From contig JASVEC010000023.1 in NCBI GenBank assembly GCA_030770535.1, positions 744,001 through 808,000 on the forward strand: DNA of 64,000 nucleotides. The letters are read 5' to 3'. A model generated the notes under the pieces. It saw only the letters and a list, made by a program, of their open reading frames with translations, ran no database searches and had not been told where the DNA came from. The stretch is from Batkoa obscura. Its lineage: Eukaryota > Entomophthoromycota > Entomophthoromycetes > Entomophthorales > Batkoaceae. This document shows, in pieces, positions 34,940-45,880 of this stretch. Both the position numbers and the translations under genes were made by a program. The first letter of the stretch is position 1. Every line of letters starts with the position of its first letter.

Positions 34940-36161
34940 TTTCTTCAATGTCAAGCATTCAAATCATCAATTTAACTTTTTTGGATAATAGTATTAAAAA
35001 ACAATCAATGAATCTTATGATAAATAAAATGTTTACAAACAAAAACATCAATTAATTAAATGGAACTCTGTCAAGCAAATTGATATAAATAATTTTTAGC
35101 CTTTGATTAGTAATGATTTTTATTTTTGTTTTTTCTAAATCTTAAAGTAATCAAAGGAGGGATCCCTTGGTATATTTGACAAGAACAAGACACCAAAATT
35201 AGTCACAAATTCACTAACCCTTTATTATTAGTTGTGCTTATTAATATTCTCTTATAGTTTATTATGAGTGGTTAGACAATATTTTTATGTTAAGTTAGAT
35301 AAAATTTAGGGCCAAAATATTAACTCATCAAAACTCTGATTCTTTTATTCTAATTCAATTTAACTATTGCTAGTCTAGTAAAAGATTAATACATTATAAT
35401 AAAAGACAGCTTACTTTTAATATTGATTCTTTTTCAATATCTCTTTATTTAAATTTTCATATTTAAATTTCCACAATGTAATTTAAATATTAAGTACAGA
35501 AGTGCTATTTAAAGTGAACCTATAAAATAATAGTGATTCATATATTATATAAAGACGTTCTTTTTGGTTTCATTACTTTTTCTATCTTTTAAGTGCTATT
35601 TGAGTGGAAAAACTATTTTCAGTAGTAAAATGTGTATTTTTTCTTTTTAGATAATATGTTTAATTGTAACACTGTTTTCGTTTTAAATAACAACACACTT
35701 GGTCAATCCAATTTATCTAAAATTAGACTCATCCCACCTTGATCTTCTACTTCACAAACTTTCTCTTATTGATTTATAAGTTTATGTATGACTCAACTTT
35801 GCTTTTCTTTTGTAGTAATTATATCTTATAGCCTGGCAAAAGAAACAAATATAGAGTAATCATATGTGTGAAAAATATTACAAAAGGTTGAATAGATTAA
35901 TCCTGTTATTTCAAATACTCAATATATATAATATTAAATAAACTTCTAATAGGTTGTAGCACTCAGAACATCAATAATTATTATTTCAGGATGTCATACA
36001 AACTTAATTTTTACAAATACTTGTTATTTATTCAACCAATGAAATAGATTCTAACTTTAAAATCTAAAATAAGAAATAAAAAACAAATAATATAAATTTA
36101 ATTTTTGAGTCTTCTATACAAACATCACTTTTTATTTTTTTTATTTTGTCTTTTATTTACA
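34940..36161. other. Intergenic region
   Basis: No gene recognised. A truncated MITE lies at 35556-35640. The rest is AT-rich. Confidence 0.5.
35556..35640 (-). mobile_element. MITE copy, truncated
   Basis: GACGTTCTTTTTGGTTTC start and AAGTGCTATTTGAGTGGAAA core. The distal part is diverged or lost. Confidence 0.65.
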
Positions 36162-37580
36162 ATGAGACTGAACTTTGATCAATTACCAGACAACTTATTG
36201 GAGAATATGGGGATGTTTTTTTTGATTTCATTACTTTTCCATTTTTTAAGCGCTATTTGAGTAGAAAGATTGTTAGTAAAATTCTTAAACACAAAAAAAC
36301 ACCCCCATGTATTCAAATTATTGCATCCAGTAGAATTGTTTGATTTGTGCTTGTTAAATAAATGCCTATTAACTGTAACAAAAAGTGTTATTAGATATAA
36401 CTTAACTTATTCAGTTTATGATCAATTTATTAGCTATAAAAATTACCAACAAGAATTTATTGAAACTAACGGATTATCAATGAAGCATATAAATATAAAC
36501 GAAAGCATCCTTAAACATTTAAGCTCTTGTTTAAACATAAGATCTATAAATTATGAGAGTTTATATGATCATGGTAACAAATTCCCAATCAAAGCTAAAC
36601 TACCTAAATTAAAAAAAATAGTAATGTGTTTTTCAGAACTCACAGAGGAACTTGTGATATTTAATAATTATTTAAATCAAGTTGAAGTTTTTGAAGTTTT
36701 TAAGGATGAAATAGTAATTGAAGATTTTATCAAACATTTGAACCCAGATAAATTAAAGTCCCTAACTCTTTATTCTATATATGATTTAAATATCAGTGGA
36801 CTAGATACTATTAAAACTAAATTCAAAAATTTGAGAGTGCTACATTTAAAATCACTTTCATTTATCACTACTAATGGCTATGTCAATCCTAATATAAGCT
36901 TCAATTCCAGTCTAAATCTTAAGATTGAAGGCTATATTGATTTTAAAGTTAGTTGCTTAGGTGATCTTAAACAACTAAACAGCATAGAATTACTAATCAA
37001 CAATAACACTGTTTTTGATAACACTAATAAAAATGAAGAGAGGATCATAGAATCAATCAAATGCAGTGGATACATTTCTTTAGGTTATTTTGAATTTAGT
37101 TCCCCGATTACCCATAGTTTTTCTAACTTACCAACTCTAAAAGAAGTCTATTTCACTGAATTTTCAAAAGAGTCACTAAATTCTATTTCTTTAATACCAA
37201 GTATTCAAGTTATTTCTTTTTCTTTTCCTTATAGCGATCTTAAAGATTTAATTGAAGAGTTTTACTGTAATAAATATAGTGACTATAAAGAAAAGCGTAA
37301 GTTAGTCAAATGCAATTCTGTTAAGAAAATTAACTTTGAAGACTTCTATCCTTTGAGTGATCTTTATCTTTATTTTTTATCTTTTTTCCCGAACATTAAA
37401 ACGATCAAAACAGATCACCTTGATGCACTTGATGATAATGAAATGCTAAAGGCTACATATAAGTTTACTAGTCCTTTATTATTAATTGCGCCAATTAATC
37501 CTTATTTGCCTGTAGCTTTTTATGACGAATTAGCAAAAAAACCAATGTTAAGTTGGATGAAATTAGATCCATATTATTAG
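36162..37580 (+). pseudogene. F-box/LRR-like gene interrupted by a MITE
   Basis: Family member with an otherwise long open frame. ATG at 36162 begins MRLNFDQLPDNLLEN, an F-box start. The MITE at 36209-36306 then splits the expected ENIFKLLHPVELFDL. Downstream the frame stays open to 37580, with leucine-rich segments such as LKSLTLYSIYDLNISGLDTI and LKEVYFTEFS. Insert plus 4-bp duplication is 102 nt, so frame is kept, but a stop lies in the MITE. The gene is therefore disrupted unless translation starts downstream or the insert is removed from the RNA. F-box proteins are SCF ubiquitin-ligase adaptors; substrate unknown. Confidence 0.75.
36209..36306 (-). mobile_element. MITE copy inserted in an F-box gene
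   Basis: 98 bp, GGGGATG...CACCCCC, between ATAT (36205-36208) and ATGT (36307-36310). Removing it plus one ATAT restores the family reading ENIFKLLHP. Confidence 0.9.
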
Positions 37581-39267
37581 CTTATTCTAACTCTTTTCTT
37601 TCAATATGAAACTTCTCTTATAACTCAGCTCTTTCTAATAAACAGTAACTATATTATTACGAGAGCAAAAGCTATGTTTATCTTTATTTGTATTTTTAGT
37701 TTTCCAATATTAAAATAAGCTTATGATCACTTTATTCATTTAAAAATAAAAGATTAAATTAATGTTATATTAAAGTAAATTGAAAGTTGTAATAATATTT
37801 ATTTAATTAATAAAAATAGCATAAAGGAGGATTGAAAGAGGCAAATTTAAAAACAAAATGTTATAGAAAACTTTTGTTTTAGATTCATTAGGTTATAGTT
37901 ATAGTAAAACTTTGAAATAAAATTTTATACCTTTCTATAAAAAAATAAAACTATTAGTGTTGAAATTAATGTATCTAATAACTTAATAAAGTAAATCATT
38001 TAAACACTTAACATTAGAATGTTATATTAAGCTAAATATATATGGAGGTTAAAATTTTCAGTAGAGGATATTTTTTTGATTTCATTACTTTTCCTTTTTT
38101 TTAAGCGCTATTTGAATGGAAACATTGTTAGTAAAATCCTTAAAAAGTACATCCCCAACAGCTTTATTTAATGTATGAACATCAAATTAATAGATTATAA
38201 TTGAACCATATTATTGCTTTATTTTTTGATCTATACTTAACCTCAATATTAAGGTTATTGGAATAATTATACTAAATCAACGCATATTAACACATTTCAC
38301 ACAATAATCCTAATCAATTAAGCAACTCTTAATAATGTAATTTCAATTTGTTGAAATCTTAACATTTTGTAATAATATTTACTATGATTTTAAATTAAGA
38401 CTTCAAATAACCATTAATTTGAACTTTATTGCATTTTTTCAAATCAGCTGATTCTAAATTCAATTAAAGTTGAAAACTTATTGGTTCTAAGTCATAAGAT
38501 TCAGGGTTCAATATTTAGGGTATTTTTAGTAAACTAAAAATGAAGTTTTCGGTTTTAAGGGTGAGAAAGTTAATTTAATGTGATTTTTTTAAGTGAAAAA
38601 TTGTTTAATTTTTTAGTAATTTTAAGATAGAAGTAATTGAAGTAAGCTGAAGATAAAAGAAAACAAATATGTCAAATCGGATATGTTTTTGTATTTATAT
38701 ATTGAAATAATTTTGTACTTTTATTTTTTACAGAAAGTTCTTAATATTACTTATCAATAATGACTCAAAATGATACCATTTTACTCAAAATTTCAAATCT
38801 AATGAATTGAAATATCAACAAAGATTTGAGAATAAAAAAATATTTTATTATTATAAGTTATTATAGTGGTTCAATTTAAAAATCTTATATTATCATCTAA
38901 TAAATTAATAGCGAGATAATAAATATAGATATAATAGATAATGATAAAATGCGCAAATAAGTAGTCAATTTTAAAATATAAATTAAAAATAGAATAAAAA
39001 TAGAAAGTATAAAAAGAAATAAATAAATAAATAAATGATACCATTCAAGATACAAATTGAGTACAAAATATTAAAAAATAGAAGATAATAATTTATTAAA
39101 TGTACAAAATTTAATAGCTTTAAAAAAGGTTTAAAAAGAGGGTATAAATAAAACCCAAAATTAAAACTTATACTAAAATTAATTTAAAGAGAAAAAAAAC
39201 ACATAATTAGTTTAATATCTTTTATAAAAAAAAGTTTTTATTTCTTTTCTATATTTTTATATAAAGA
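37581..39267. other. Intergenic region
   Basis: No gene recognised. One MITE (38064-38156). An AAATAAATAAAT-type microsatellite near 39018-39035 precedes the transporter gene. Confidence 0.5.
38064..38156 (-). mobile_element. MITE copy
   Basis: GAGGATATTTTTTTG start, TTAAGCGCTATTTGAATGG core, ACATCCCC end. No clear target duplication remains. Confidence 0.85.
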
Positions 39268-40898
39268 ATGACCAATCCAACAATATTAAAACAAATAGAA
39301 AAGGAGGATAACATCATTGACCAGAAAAAAGGGGATTCAGTTATTATCGATGACAATAGTCAAAGTGATAATATTGAATATATCCCTGGTAAAATCCCAT
39401 TACAAGCGTGGTTCATTATTATTACTGAACTTGGTGAAAGATTCACTTATTATGGAGTTACTCTAATGTTTATTCCCTATCTTACTAAAGTGTTAGATCA
39501 AAGTAAAGCAAGTGCATCAGCTATTAATCGAGGATTCCAATTTCTATCTTTTTTAACTACAGTTATTGGAGCTGTGGTAGCGGATGTTTACCTCGGTAAA
39601 TTTAAAGCCATCATTTTATCTTCTATCTTTTATTTTGTTGGTTTAATATTATTGGCTTTATCAGCAATCAACCCTTCTTTAGAAGCTGGTTTTGGTTTAC
39701 CTGGTTTTTGTTTAGCTATCTTTTTATTTATGGCTTGGGGTGCAGGTGGTATTAAAGCAAATGTTAATACTTTCACAGCTGAGCAGATTCCTTTAGGTAA
39801 CTTTCATTAATGTTTAATTAATAAGTCCATAATATTAATGGATTAATTCTAGGTGATAAACCAACTGATAATCCTAATAAAATGATTAGTTATGATCTTA
39901 CGGTAGAAAGAGTATTTCGATTCTTTTATTGGTCGGTTAATGTAGGATCTTTATTAGGACCTTTAGTATGTCCTCCAGTTGTTAAAGCTTTTGATTATTC
40001 CATTGGCTTTGCAATTCCATGTGTTATATTTATAGTTACTAATTTCTTTTTCATAATGGGTAAAGTATTTTTAAAATATAAACAAGTAGAATTGAAAGGA
40101 AATCCAATTATTAAAGTAATTAAAGTCTTGAAATATTGTTTAAATAACCGAAATCAAAAGAATAATGAGGGTAAAGAGTATGAGCATTGGTTAGATAAGG
40201 CTAAAAATCAATTTAACGAAATTGATAATCAATTTATTGATGATTTAAAACGTACATTTAATGCCTGTAAAGTATTTTTATTCTTTTCTATTTATTGGGC
40301 ATTAAATTATAATACATCTGATTCCTTTATATTAATGGGTTTAACTATGGAATCTCCCTCTTGGTTATCAGCTGAACAATTAAATTTGTTTAATTCTATA
40401 ACAATTATTATATTAATACCGATTATGGATTTCTTCGTATTTCCAATCTTAAGAAAATTCGGATTTAAATTAGGTCCAATTACACGTATTACAATCGGGT
40501 TCTTCATTTGTTTTTTAGCATTCATCTATATGACTGTTTTACAAAAAATAGTATATTCTACAGGGCCTTATTATGATTTTACTAATTTAAATGGTGTTAA
40601 AGATCCAGTTAATCAAATATCTGTATGGTATCAAGTACCAGGTTATTTATTATTAGCTATAAGTGAAGTGTTTTCTGCAACTACAGTATTAGAATATTCT
40701 TATCAATATGCCTCTCCTGAATTGAAATCTGTTGTTTCTTCATTATATTATTTATCAGTTTGTATTTCTTCTTTAATTGGTATGTTGTTGGCTATTTGGT
40801 CTTATGATCCTAATTATGTACCTTTATTTGCTGCACAAACGGTTGTTATGGGTATTTGTACGATCGTATTTTATCTCATGTTTAGACATACTGAATGA
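39268..40898 (+). CDS. PTR2: Proton-coupled oligopeptide transporter (PTR2/POT family)
   Basis: Two exons: 39268-39796 and 39853-40898 (56-nt intron), 524 residues. ELGERFTYYG matches the POT motif ExxER[FY]xYYG in the first membrane helix. GAVVADVYLGKFKAI and FYWSVNVGSLLGPL match the two family signatures. About twelve hydrophobic segments are present, with a charged cytosolic loop after the sixth helix, as in fungal Ptr2. It imports di- and tripeptides with protons across the plasma membrane. The N-terminus is polar, ~45 residues. ATG at 39268 is the first in frame. Downstream is a TATAAATTAA tandem repeat (40938-40978). Confidence 0.9.
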
Positions 40899-40937
40899 AA
40901 GATATTACTATCAGCAATATTATTACAACAATAATGA

Positions 40938-40978
40938 TATAAATTAATATAAATTAATATAAATTAATATAAATTAAA
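40938..40978. repeat. TATAAATTAA tandem repeat
   Basis: About four units of 10 bp between the convergent transporter gene and the gene ending at 41023. Confidence 0.8.
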
Positions 40979-41022
40979 TAATAAAGTAAAATAAATAAAC
41001 AAATGTGTAATTTTATATATAA

Positions 41023-41793
41023 CTATAACTTTGATTTTAACTTTCCAAAGTGCTTAAAAAAATGAATAGAATGTTGATCTACCTTATTTAGTAATTGTAA
41101 CATATCATTTGAAAATTGAGCTTTCTTTTTAGTTCTAAAATCAATACATGTCTGTTCTATTACTGCTTTTATCATCATTTTCTTTTTTTTACAAGAATAA
41201 ATAATTGCTTCAATAACTAGTTTTTCTTTTGTATAGTCTTGAATTTGAACACCTATTATTAACTATAAATAAAATTAATCTTTATAAGGATAATAGAATG
41301 TGATAATATGAAATTAATTTACTTCATCTGGAAACTTAATATAATCTAAATATTCTATTTTTGTATTACTAGTTACACTAGCATCTCTTTCTCCTTTGGA
41401 ATAATCAATTAAATCTTCAATAGATAATTGAGAATATAGTAACATAATATAAAAAGCTCTTGCTAAATTTTAATAAGTTTTAATAAATGAATGACTATTT
41501 AATTTTAATAATATTAATTACCATTTTCAATCATTTTTAATATTTCTAATGTACTTAAATTTTGGGTACTATCCTAATTGATATTATAATCATTAGTTAA
41601 ATATAAAAAAGACTATAATATCATAGTACTAGTTTACCATTTGACTCCAATTTAAAGATTGAGATAATAAAATTGGATAATTTTTTAATTTTTGTTTGCT
41701 TTCATTATTTACAAGATAGTCCAATTGCTCTTTAGTTATGAAATTAGCATACTTCATCTGACTATAAATTAATTTCATTGTTTCGGTAGCCAT
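41023..41793 (-). CDS. Protein of unknown function
   Basis: Four exons by canonical sites; exon 1 is 41793-41638. It encodes about 215 residues beginning MATETMKLIYSQMKYANFIT and ending FKHFGKLKSKL. The exons read without stops when spliced, with segments NWSQM|DSTQNLSTLEILKMI, FYIMLLYSQLSIEDLI and KLVIEAIIYSCKKKKMMI. It is mostly helical in appearance, Lys-rich towards the C-terminus, with no signal peptide or membrane segment. I do not recognise a family; a small helical subunit of a larger complex is one possibility only. Transcribed convergently with the peptide transporter. Confidence 0.6.
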
Positions 41794-42310
41794 TTGTATT
41801 TAGATAAATAAATAAATAAAGTTGAAAGAAATAAAATTAAAAAGTTCAACAATTACTACTTTTTATAACTGTTAAAAATTCTAATTGGAGTTTTTAGTGA
41901 AGTCAAGTCATCAAGTTTTATTATTTGATCAAAGAAAAACTGCCATTTTTTATGTAATTTGCTCAATTGATCAACTGAATTAAATATTTCAGTTCAATTT
42001 ATTACTTAAACAAATAAATTAAAGAATACTGATATTATTATAAAAGTAGATTCAATGACGCTTTATTATATATTATCAGATAGATATTAACCTATCTTCA
42101 CTGACTTGAACTCAAAACCTTATTAAAAAACTGAGTATTTAGTCAGGGCAGATTCAAACTTAACCAATTAGAAACAAGTTTTTAATTATTGATTTCGAAG
42201 CTAGAGAATTTCTAATACGTATAAAATCCACATCAATTAAATTCTCACACTTTTTAATTTCTTTATTTTAGTTAAACTTTTAGATATTGTAAAAATAGTA
42301 ATAATAAAAG
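41794..42310. other. Divergent promoter region
   Basis: Shared upstream region between the unknown gene (minus strand) and the aminotransferase gene (plus strand). No repeat or RNA gene was recognised. Confidence 0.4.
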
Positions 42311-43927
42311 ATGACTACTCCAGCAAATAATTCATGGGATATCAAAATTACAGAGGTTGCTAAACGTACTTATAATCCAATTCGTCAAGTTGTGGATGGT
42401 ATGAAAGTAGCTCCAAATCCAGAAAAAAAAGTTATTAGCTTATCAATTGGTAAATAAAAGTTATATTATTTTATGTATACTTACAATTTGTTTTAATAAT
42501 GTACTGATTATTTTTTAATAGGTGATCCAACTGTTTTCGGAAATTTTAAAGTACATGATTCGATTGAAGATAGTTTAATTAAAGCTATTAAAAGTTCAAA
42601 AGCTAACGGTTATGCACCTGCTCATGGTAAAAATGATAATAATTTTTATTATTAATAAAACAATTTATCTCTTTATCCTTTTAGGTTTTGAATATGCTCG
42701 TCAAGCTATCGCAGATAAATTTTCAACCGAAACTTCACCATTAACAGCTAATGTAAGTGCATGAAAAGAATAATTATTTTATTATTTGTTAATAGATTTC
42801 AACAGGATGTTATCATTGGTTCAGGCTGTTCCGGTGCCCTTGAATTAGTAGTTAGTGCCATGATTAATCATGATCAAACTTTATTAATACCAAGACCTGG
42901 ATTTTCATTATATCGTACATTTGCAGAAAGTAAAGGTTTTAATGTTGAAGAATATGATTTATTAGTAAGTTAAAAATATTAGTTTAAACTATTTTGTTTA
43001 TGTAAATGATATTAATAATGTTTTACTTTAAAATTAATTAGCCAGAAAAACAATGGGAGATTGATTTAGAACAATTAGATAAACTAATTACAAATAAAAC
43101 TGGAGCTGTTTTAATTAATAAGTAAGTTTATTTAAATTAACCCATCTCTTCTATCTCTCGTTAATCCATATTAACCCTTGTCATTAATAGCCCCTCCAAT
43201 CCCTGCGGTTCTGTGTTTAGTAAAGAACATTTAATAGAAATCCTAAAAGTATGTGAAAAACATCGAGTACCTATTATTGCTGATGAAATTTATTGTGATA
43301 TGGTATTTGAGGGAAATCAATTTTATCCTATTGCTTCTTTAACTAGTGAAGTTCCAGTTATCGCAGTTGGTGGCATTGCTAAAAAGTATTTAGTTCCAGG
43401 ATGGAGAGTAGGATGGGCTATGGTTCATGATAGAAATGGATTACTCGAAGAGGTAAAAGGTTTTGGGATAAAATAATTCCAAGTACTAATTGAATTTTTT
43501 TATTTAGGTTCGTAAAGCCTTAATTAGTTTATCTCAATTAATTATTGGTTCGAATACATTAATTCAAGCCGCCTTACCCGATATCTTACATAATACACCG
43601 GAAGAATTTTATCAAGATACAATTAAAGCATTAGAACATAATGTTAAAATTAGTCATGAAATATTATCGAATATCCCTGGTCTTCATGTCATTGAACCTC
43701 AAGGTGCTATGTATATGATGGTTGGTATTGATACTACTAAATTAAATGGAATCTCAGATGATGTTCAATTTACTGAAAAATTAATGGCTGAAGAATCAGT
43801 CTTCTGTTTACCTGGTAAATGTTTTAGATATCCTAACTATTTCCGTGTAGTTATTACAGCTCCACCAGAACAACTTAAAGAAGCTTATCTTCGTATTGAA
43901 CAATTTTGTAAGAGATATACAAAATAA
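42311..43927 (+). CDS. Tyrosine aminotransferase-like PLP enzyme
   Basis: Seven exons: 42311-42449, 42522-42626, 42685-42752, 42806-42964, 43042-43121, 43191-43452 and 43508-43927. The spliced frame reads through to about 410 residues. Class I/II aminotransferase features are visible: NGYAPAHG, IGSGCSGALELV, NPSNPCGSVFS, ADEIYCDMVFEG and GGIAKKYLVPGWRVGW, the last holding the PLP-binding lysine. C-terminal GKCFRYPNYFRVVITAPPE follows the animal-type tyrosine aminotransferase pattern. It would convert tyrosine and 2-oxoglutarate to 4-hydroxyphenylpyruvate and glutamate. Most well-studied fungi use Aro8/Aro9 instead, so this type is notable. Cytosolic: no targeting signal. Confidence 0.85.
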
Positions 43928-44025
43928 ATAAATATATCAATTAGATATATTAATTAAAATATATTAATTAAAATATACTAATTAAATGAATATATTAAAA
44001 TTATCTCTTTTTATTTAATTTATTA

Positions 44026-45676
44026 TTATAATTTAAATGGTTTTTGATGAAGATTTAACTTTATATTACTGGATTTAGTGGAAGTAATGGTGATATTTAA
44101 TATATGAGGTAAAACCGAATGAATAAAATAATCTTCTGTGAATTGCATCTAAGAGAGGAATTGAAGTTAATTAAATGAATTTAATAAAATATAAAAAATA
44201 ATGACTTACATGTTCAAAAGGAGCAGTAAAAAAGAATAATTTGTTTTTTTCTTTTAATGTTTTTAAACCAAGCCAATTCTAGTTTATTTTGTTACATTAG
44301 TATTTGATTAGATTGCGTTATTTAAAGATATTTTATTTACCTCTTTATAACTTATTTGATCTTCTAATTTAATTAAATTAGGATTATTTGATTCATAGGT
44401 AGAAAACCACTATTAAATTTATTAATTAATTATCATTACTTACAATATATAATAAACTTATAAATTAAAATTTACCGCAGTATCTTTAGGAATTAAGATG
44501 GTATCTTTTTCAAATTTAAATAAAATTAATTTATTTAAATTTATCAATTGATTGAAATAGGTTTGATTTTTAACCTATTATAATAAATAAATAAGTATCT
44601 TTTTTAATTCTATAAAATAATTTACTTTTAATTCATTATTAACATCTGGAAGAAATGAATTATATTTCAAATAAGTTTCATATTGCGTTGGATCCTATTA
44701 TAAATTGAAAGCATTCATTAATTTCTATTATCAACTTAATAAACTATAAAAAATAATAAACCTACTTTAACATATTGAGCTTGAATAATATGATTTCTGA
44801 TATAATAAGAATAAGCTCCATTACGCATTAAATAGTTAATCCATCGACATTTTATGGTATCTAAATTTTTATCACATCCAGGCGCAAAGGAAACGCCTAA
44901 AATTGATTTAAATATTAATTTTCTTAGTGAATTTCTCCGTCATTGTTTTATTTTATGCTATTGAAATAAAACAATCCGAAGTTAAATAGAATAATAACTA
45001 CTCACCACTATGAGGAGAACCTAAAGTAATTAAATTAAAAACCTTAAGTTTGGGACACTTTTGTAAAGCTGAGCGAAGAAATAAACCGCCCTTATTTTTT
45101 TGATAAAATATCAATACATTAGCTTAATTTAATATAATTATTTCAGCTCACTTGAGATAATCCAATGGCATTAAACCCATTTTTTAATTCAGCTATACTA
45201 TTTAATTGATGGCAAACAAAAGGGATCTAGATTTATTATTGACATACATTATTATAAAAAATAGGAACAAAAGAAGAAACAAAAGGAAAAAAGTACTCAC
45301 TTGTTCATTTAAATTCCCAAAAAATCCAGCATCTCTATCTTTATTTGTTTGTTGATCAAGATACACCGAGTGAACAAAGGTATTTGGGGAGACTCGATTA
45401 ATGATTTTTATCAATCTTTGCATCCTTGTTAGTGAAAAATAGTTATTCATTTATTATTTTATTATAAATTTTATTATCACTTACGAATCTGGATTGTTAT
45501 AACTATCACCCATGCCATGCCATAATACAACTAAGTTTTAATAAAAATAGGTCAATATATTTTATTTCCATTAATATCATTTTATTTGGTTAATTACTTG
45601 GCAACTCAAAAATATTAACAGCGTTGATCAAAGACAGATGAAAGAATAATAATAGTTTTATTGAATTGAAATTCAT
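44026..45676 (-). CDS. PPT1: Palmitoyl-protein thioesterase
   Basis: Multi-exon minus-strand gene. The first exon (ATG at 45676) encodes a signal peptide, MNFNSIKLLLFFHLSLINA. It splices to P|IVLWHGMGDSYNNPDS. Later exons give GFFGNLNEQ, the nucleophile motif IGLSQ|GGLFLRSALQKCP, FNLITLGSPHSGV, GAYSYYIRNHIIQAQYVK, FEKDTILIP and TAPFEHMQF, the last with the catalytic-type His. The order and spacing follow lysosomal PPT1, which removes fatty acyl groups from cysteines of proteins during degradation. Predicted to act in the vacuole or be secreted. The C-terminus extends to LNLHQKPFKL. At least six introns, all short. Confidence 0.88.
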
Positions 45677-45880
45677 GACTGCTTATTTTGAAGATTAAAT
45701 AAATTGAAATTGAAATTCTAGTCATTAAAAATGAATTTTTTGAATTATTTTAAGCCACCAAAATTCTTTTAAAAAAATTCAAAGATTTTAATTGGTAAGT
45801 TAAAGAATCAAAGAACTATTATTTCTAATTTATCTAAAAAAAACACCTTTTGTATAACTTACAATACATCAGTATCCCTC

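Noticed and set aside
36270-36310. Start of the F-box protein at 36270
   Set aside because: That frame begins at a TTG inside the MITE. The ancestral start is the ATG at 36162.
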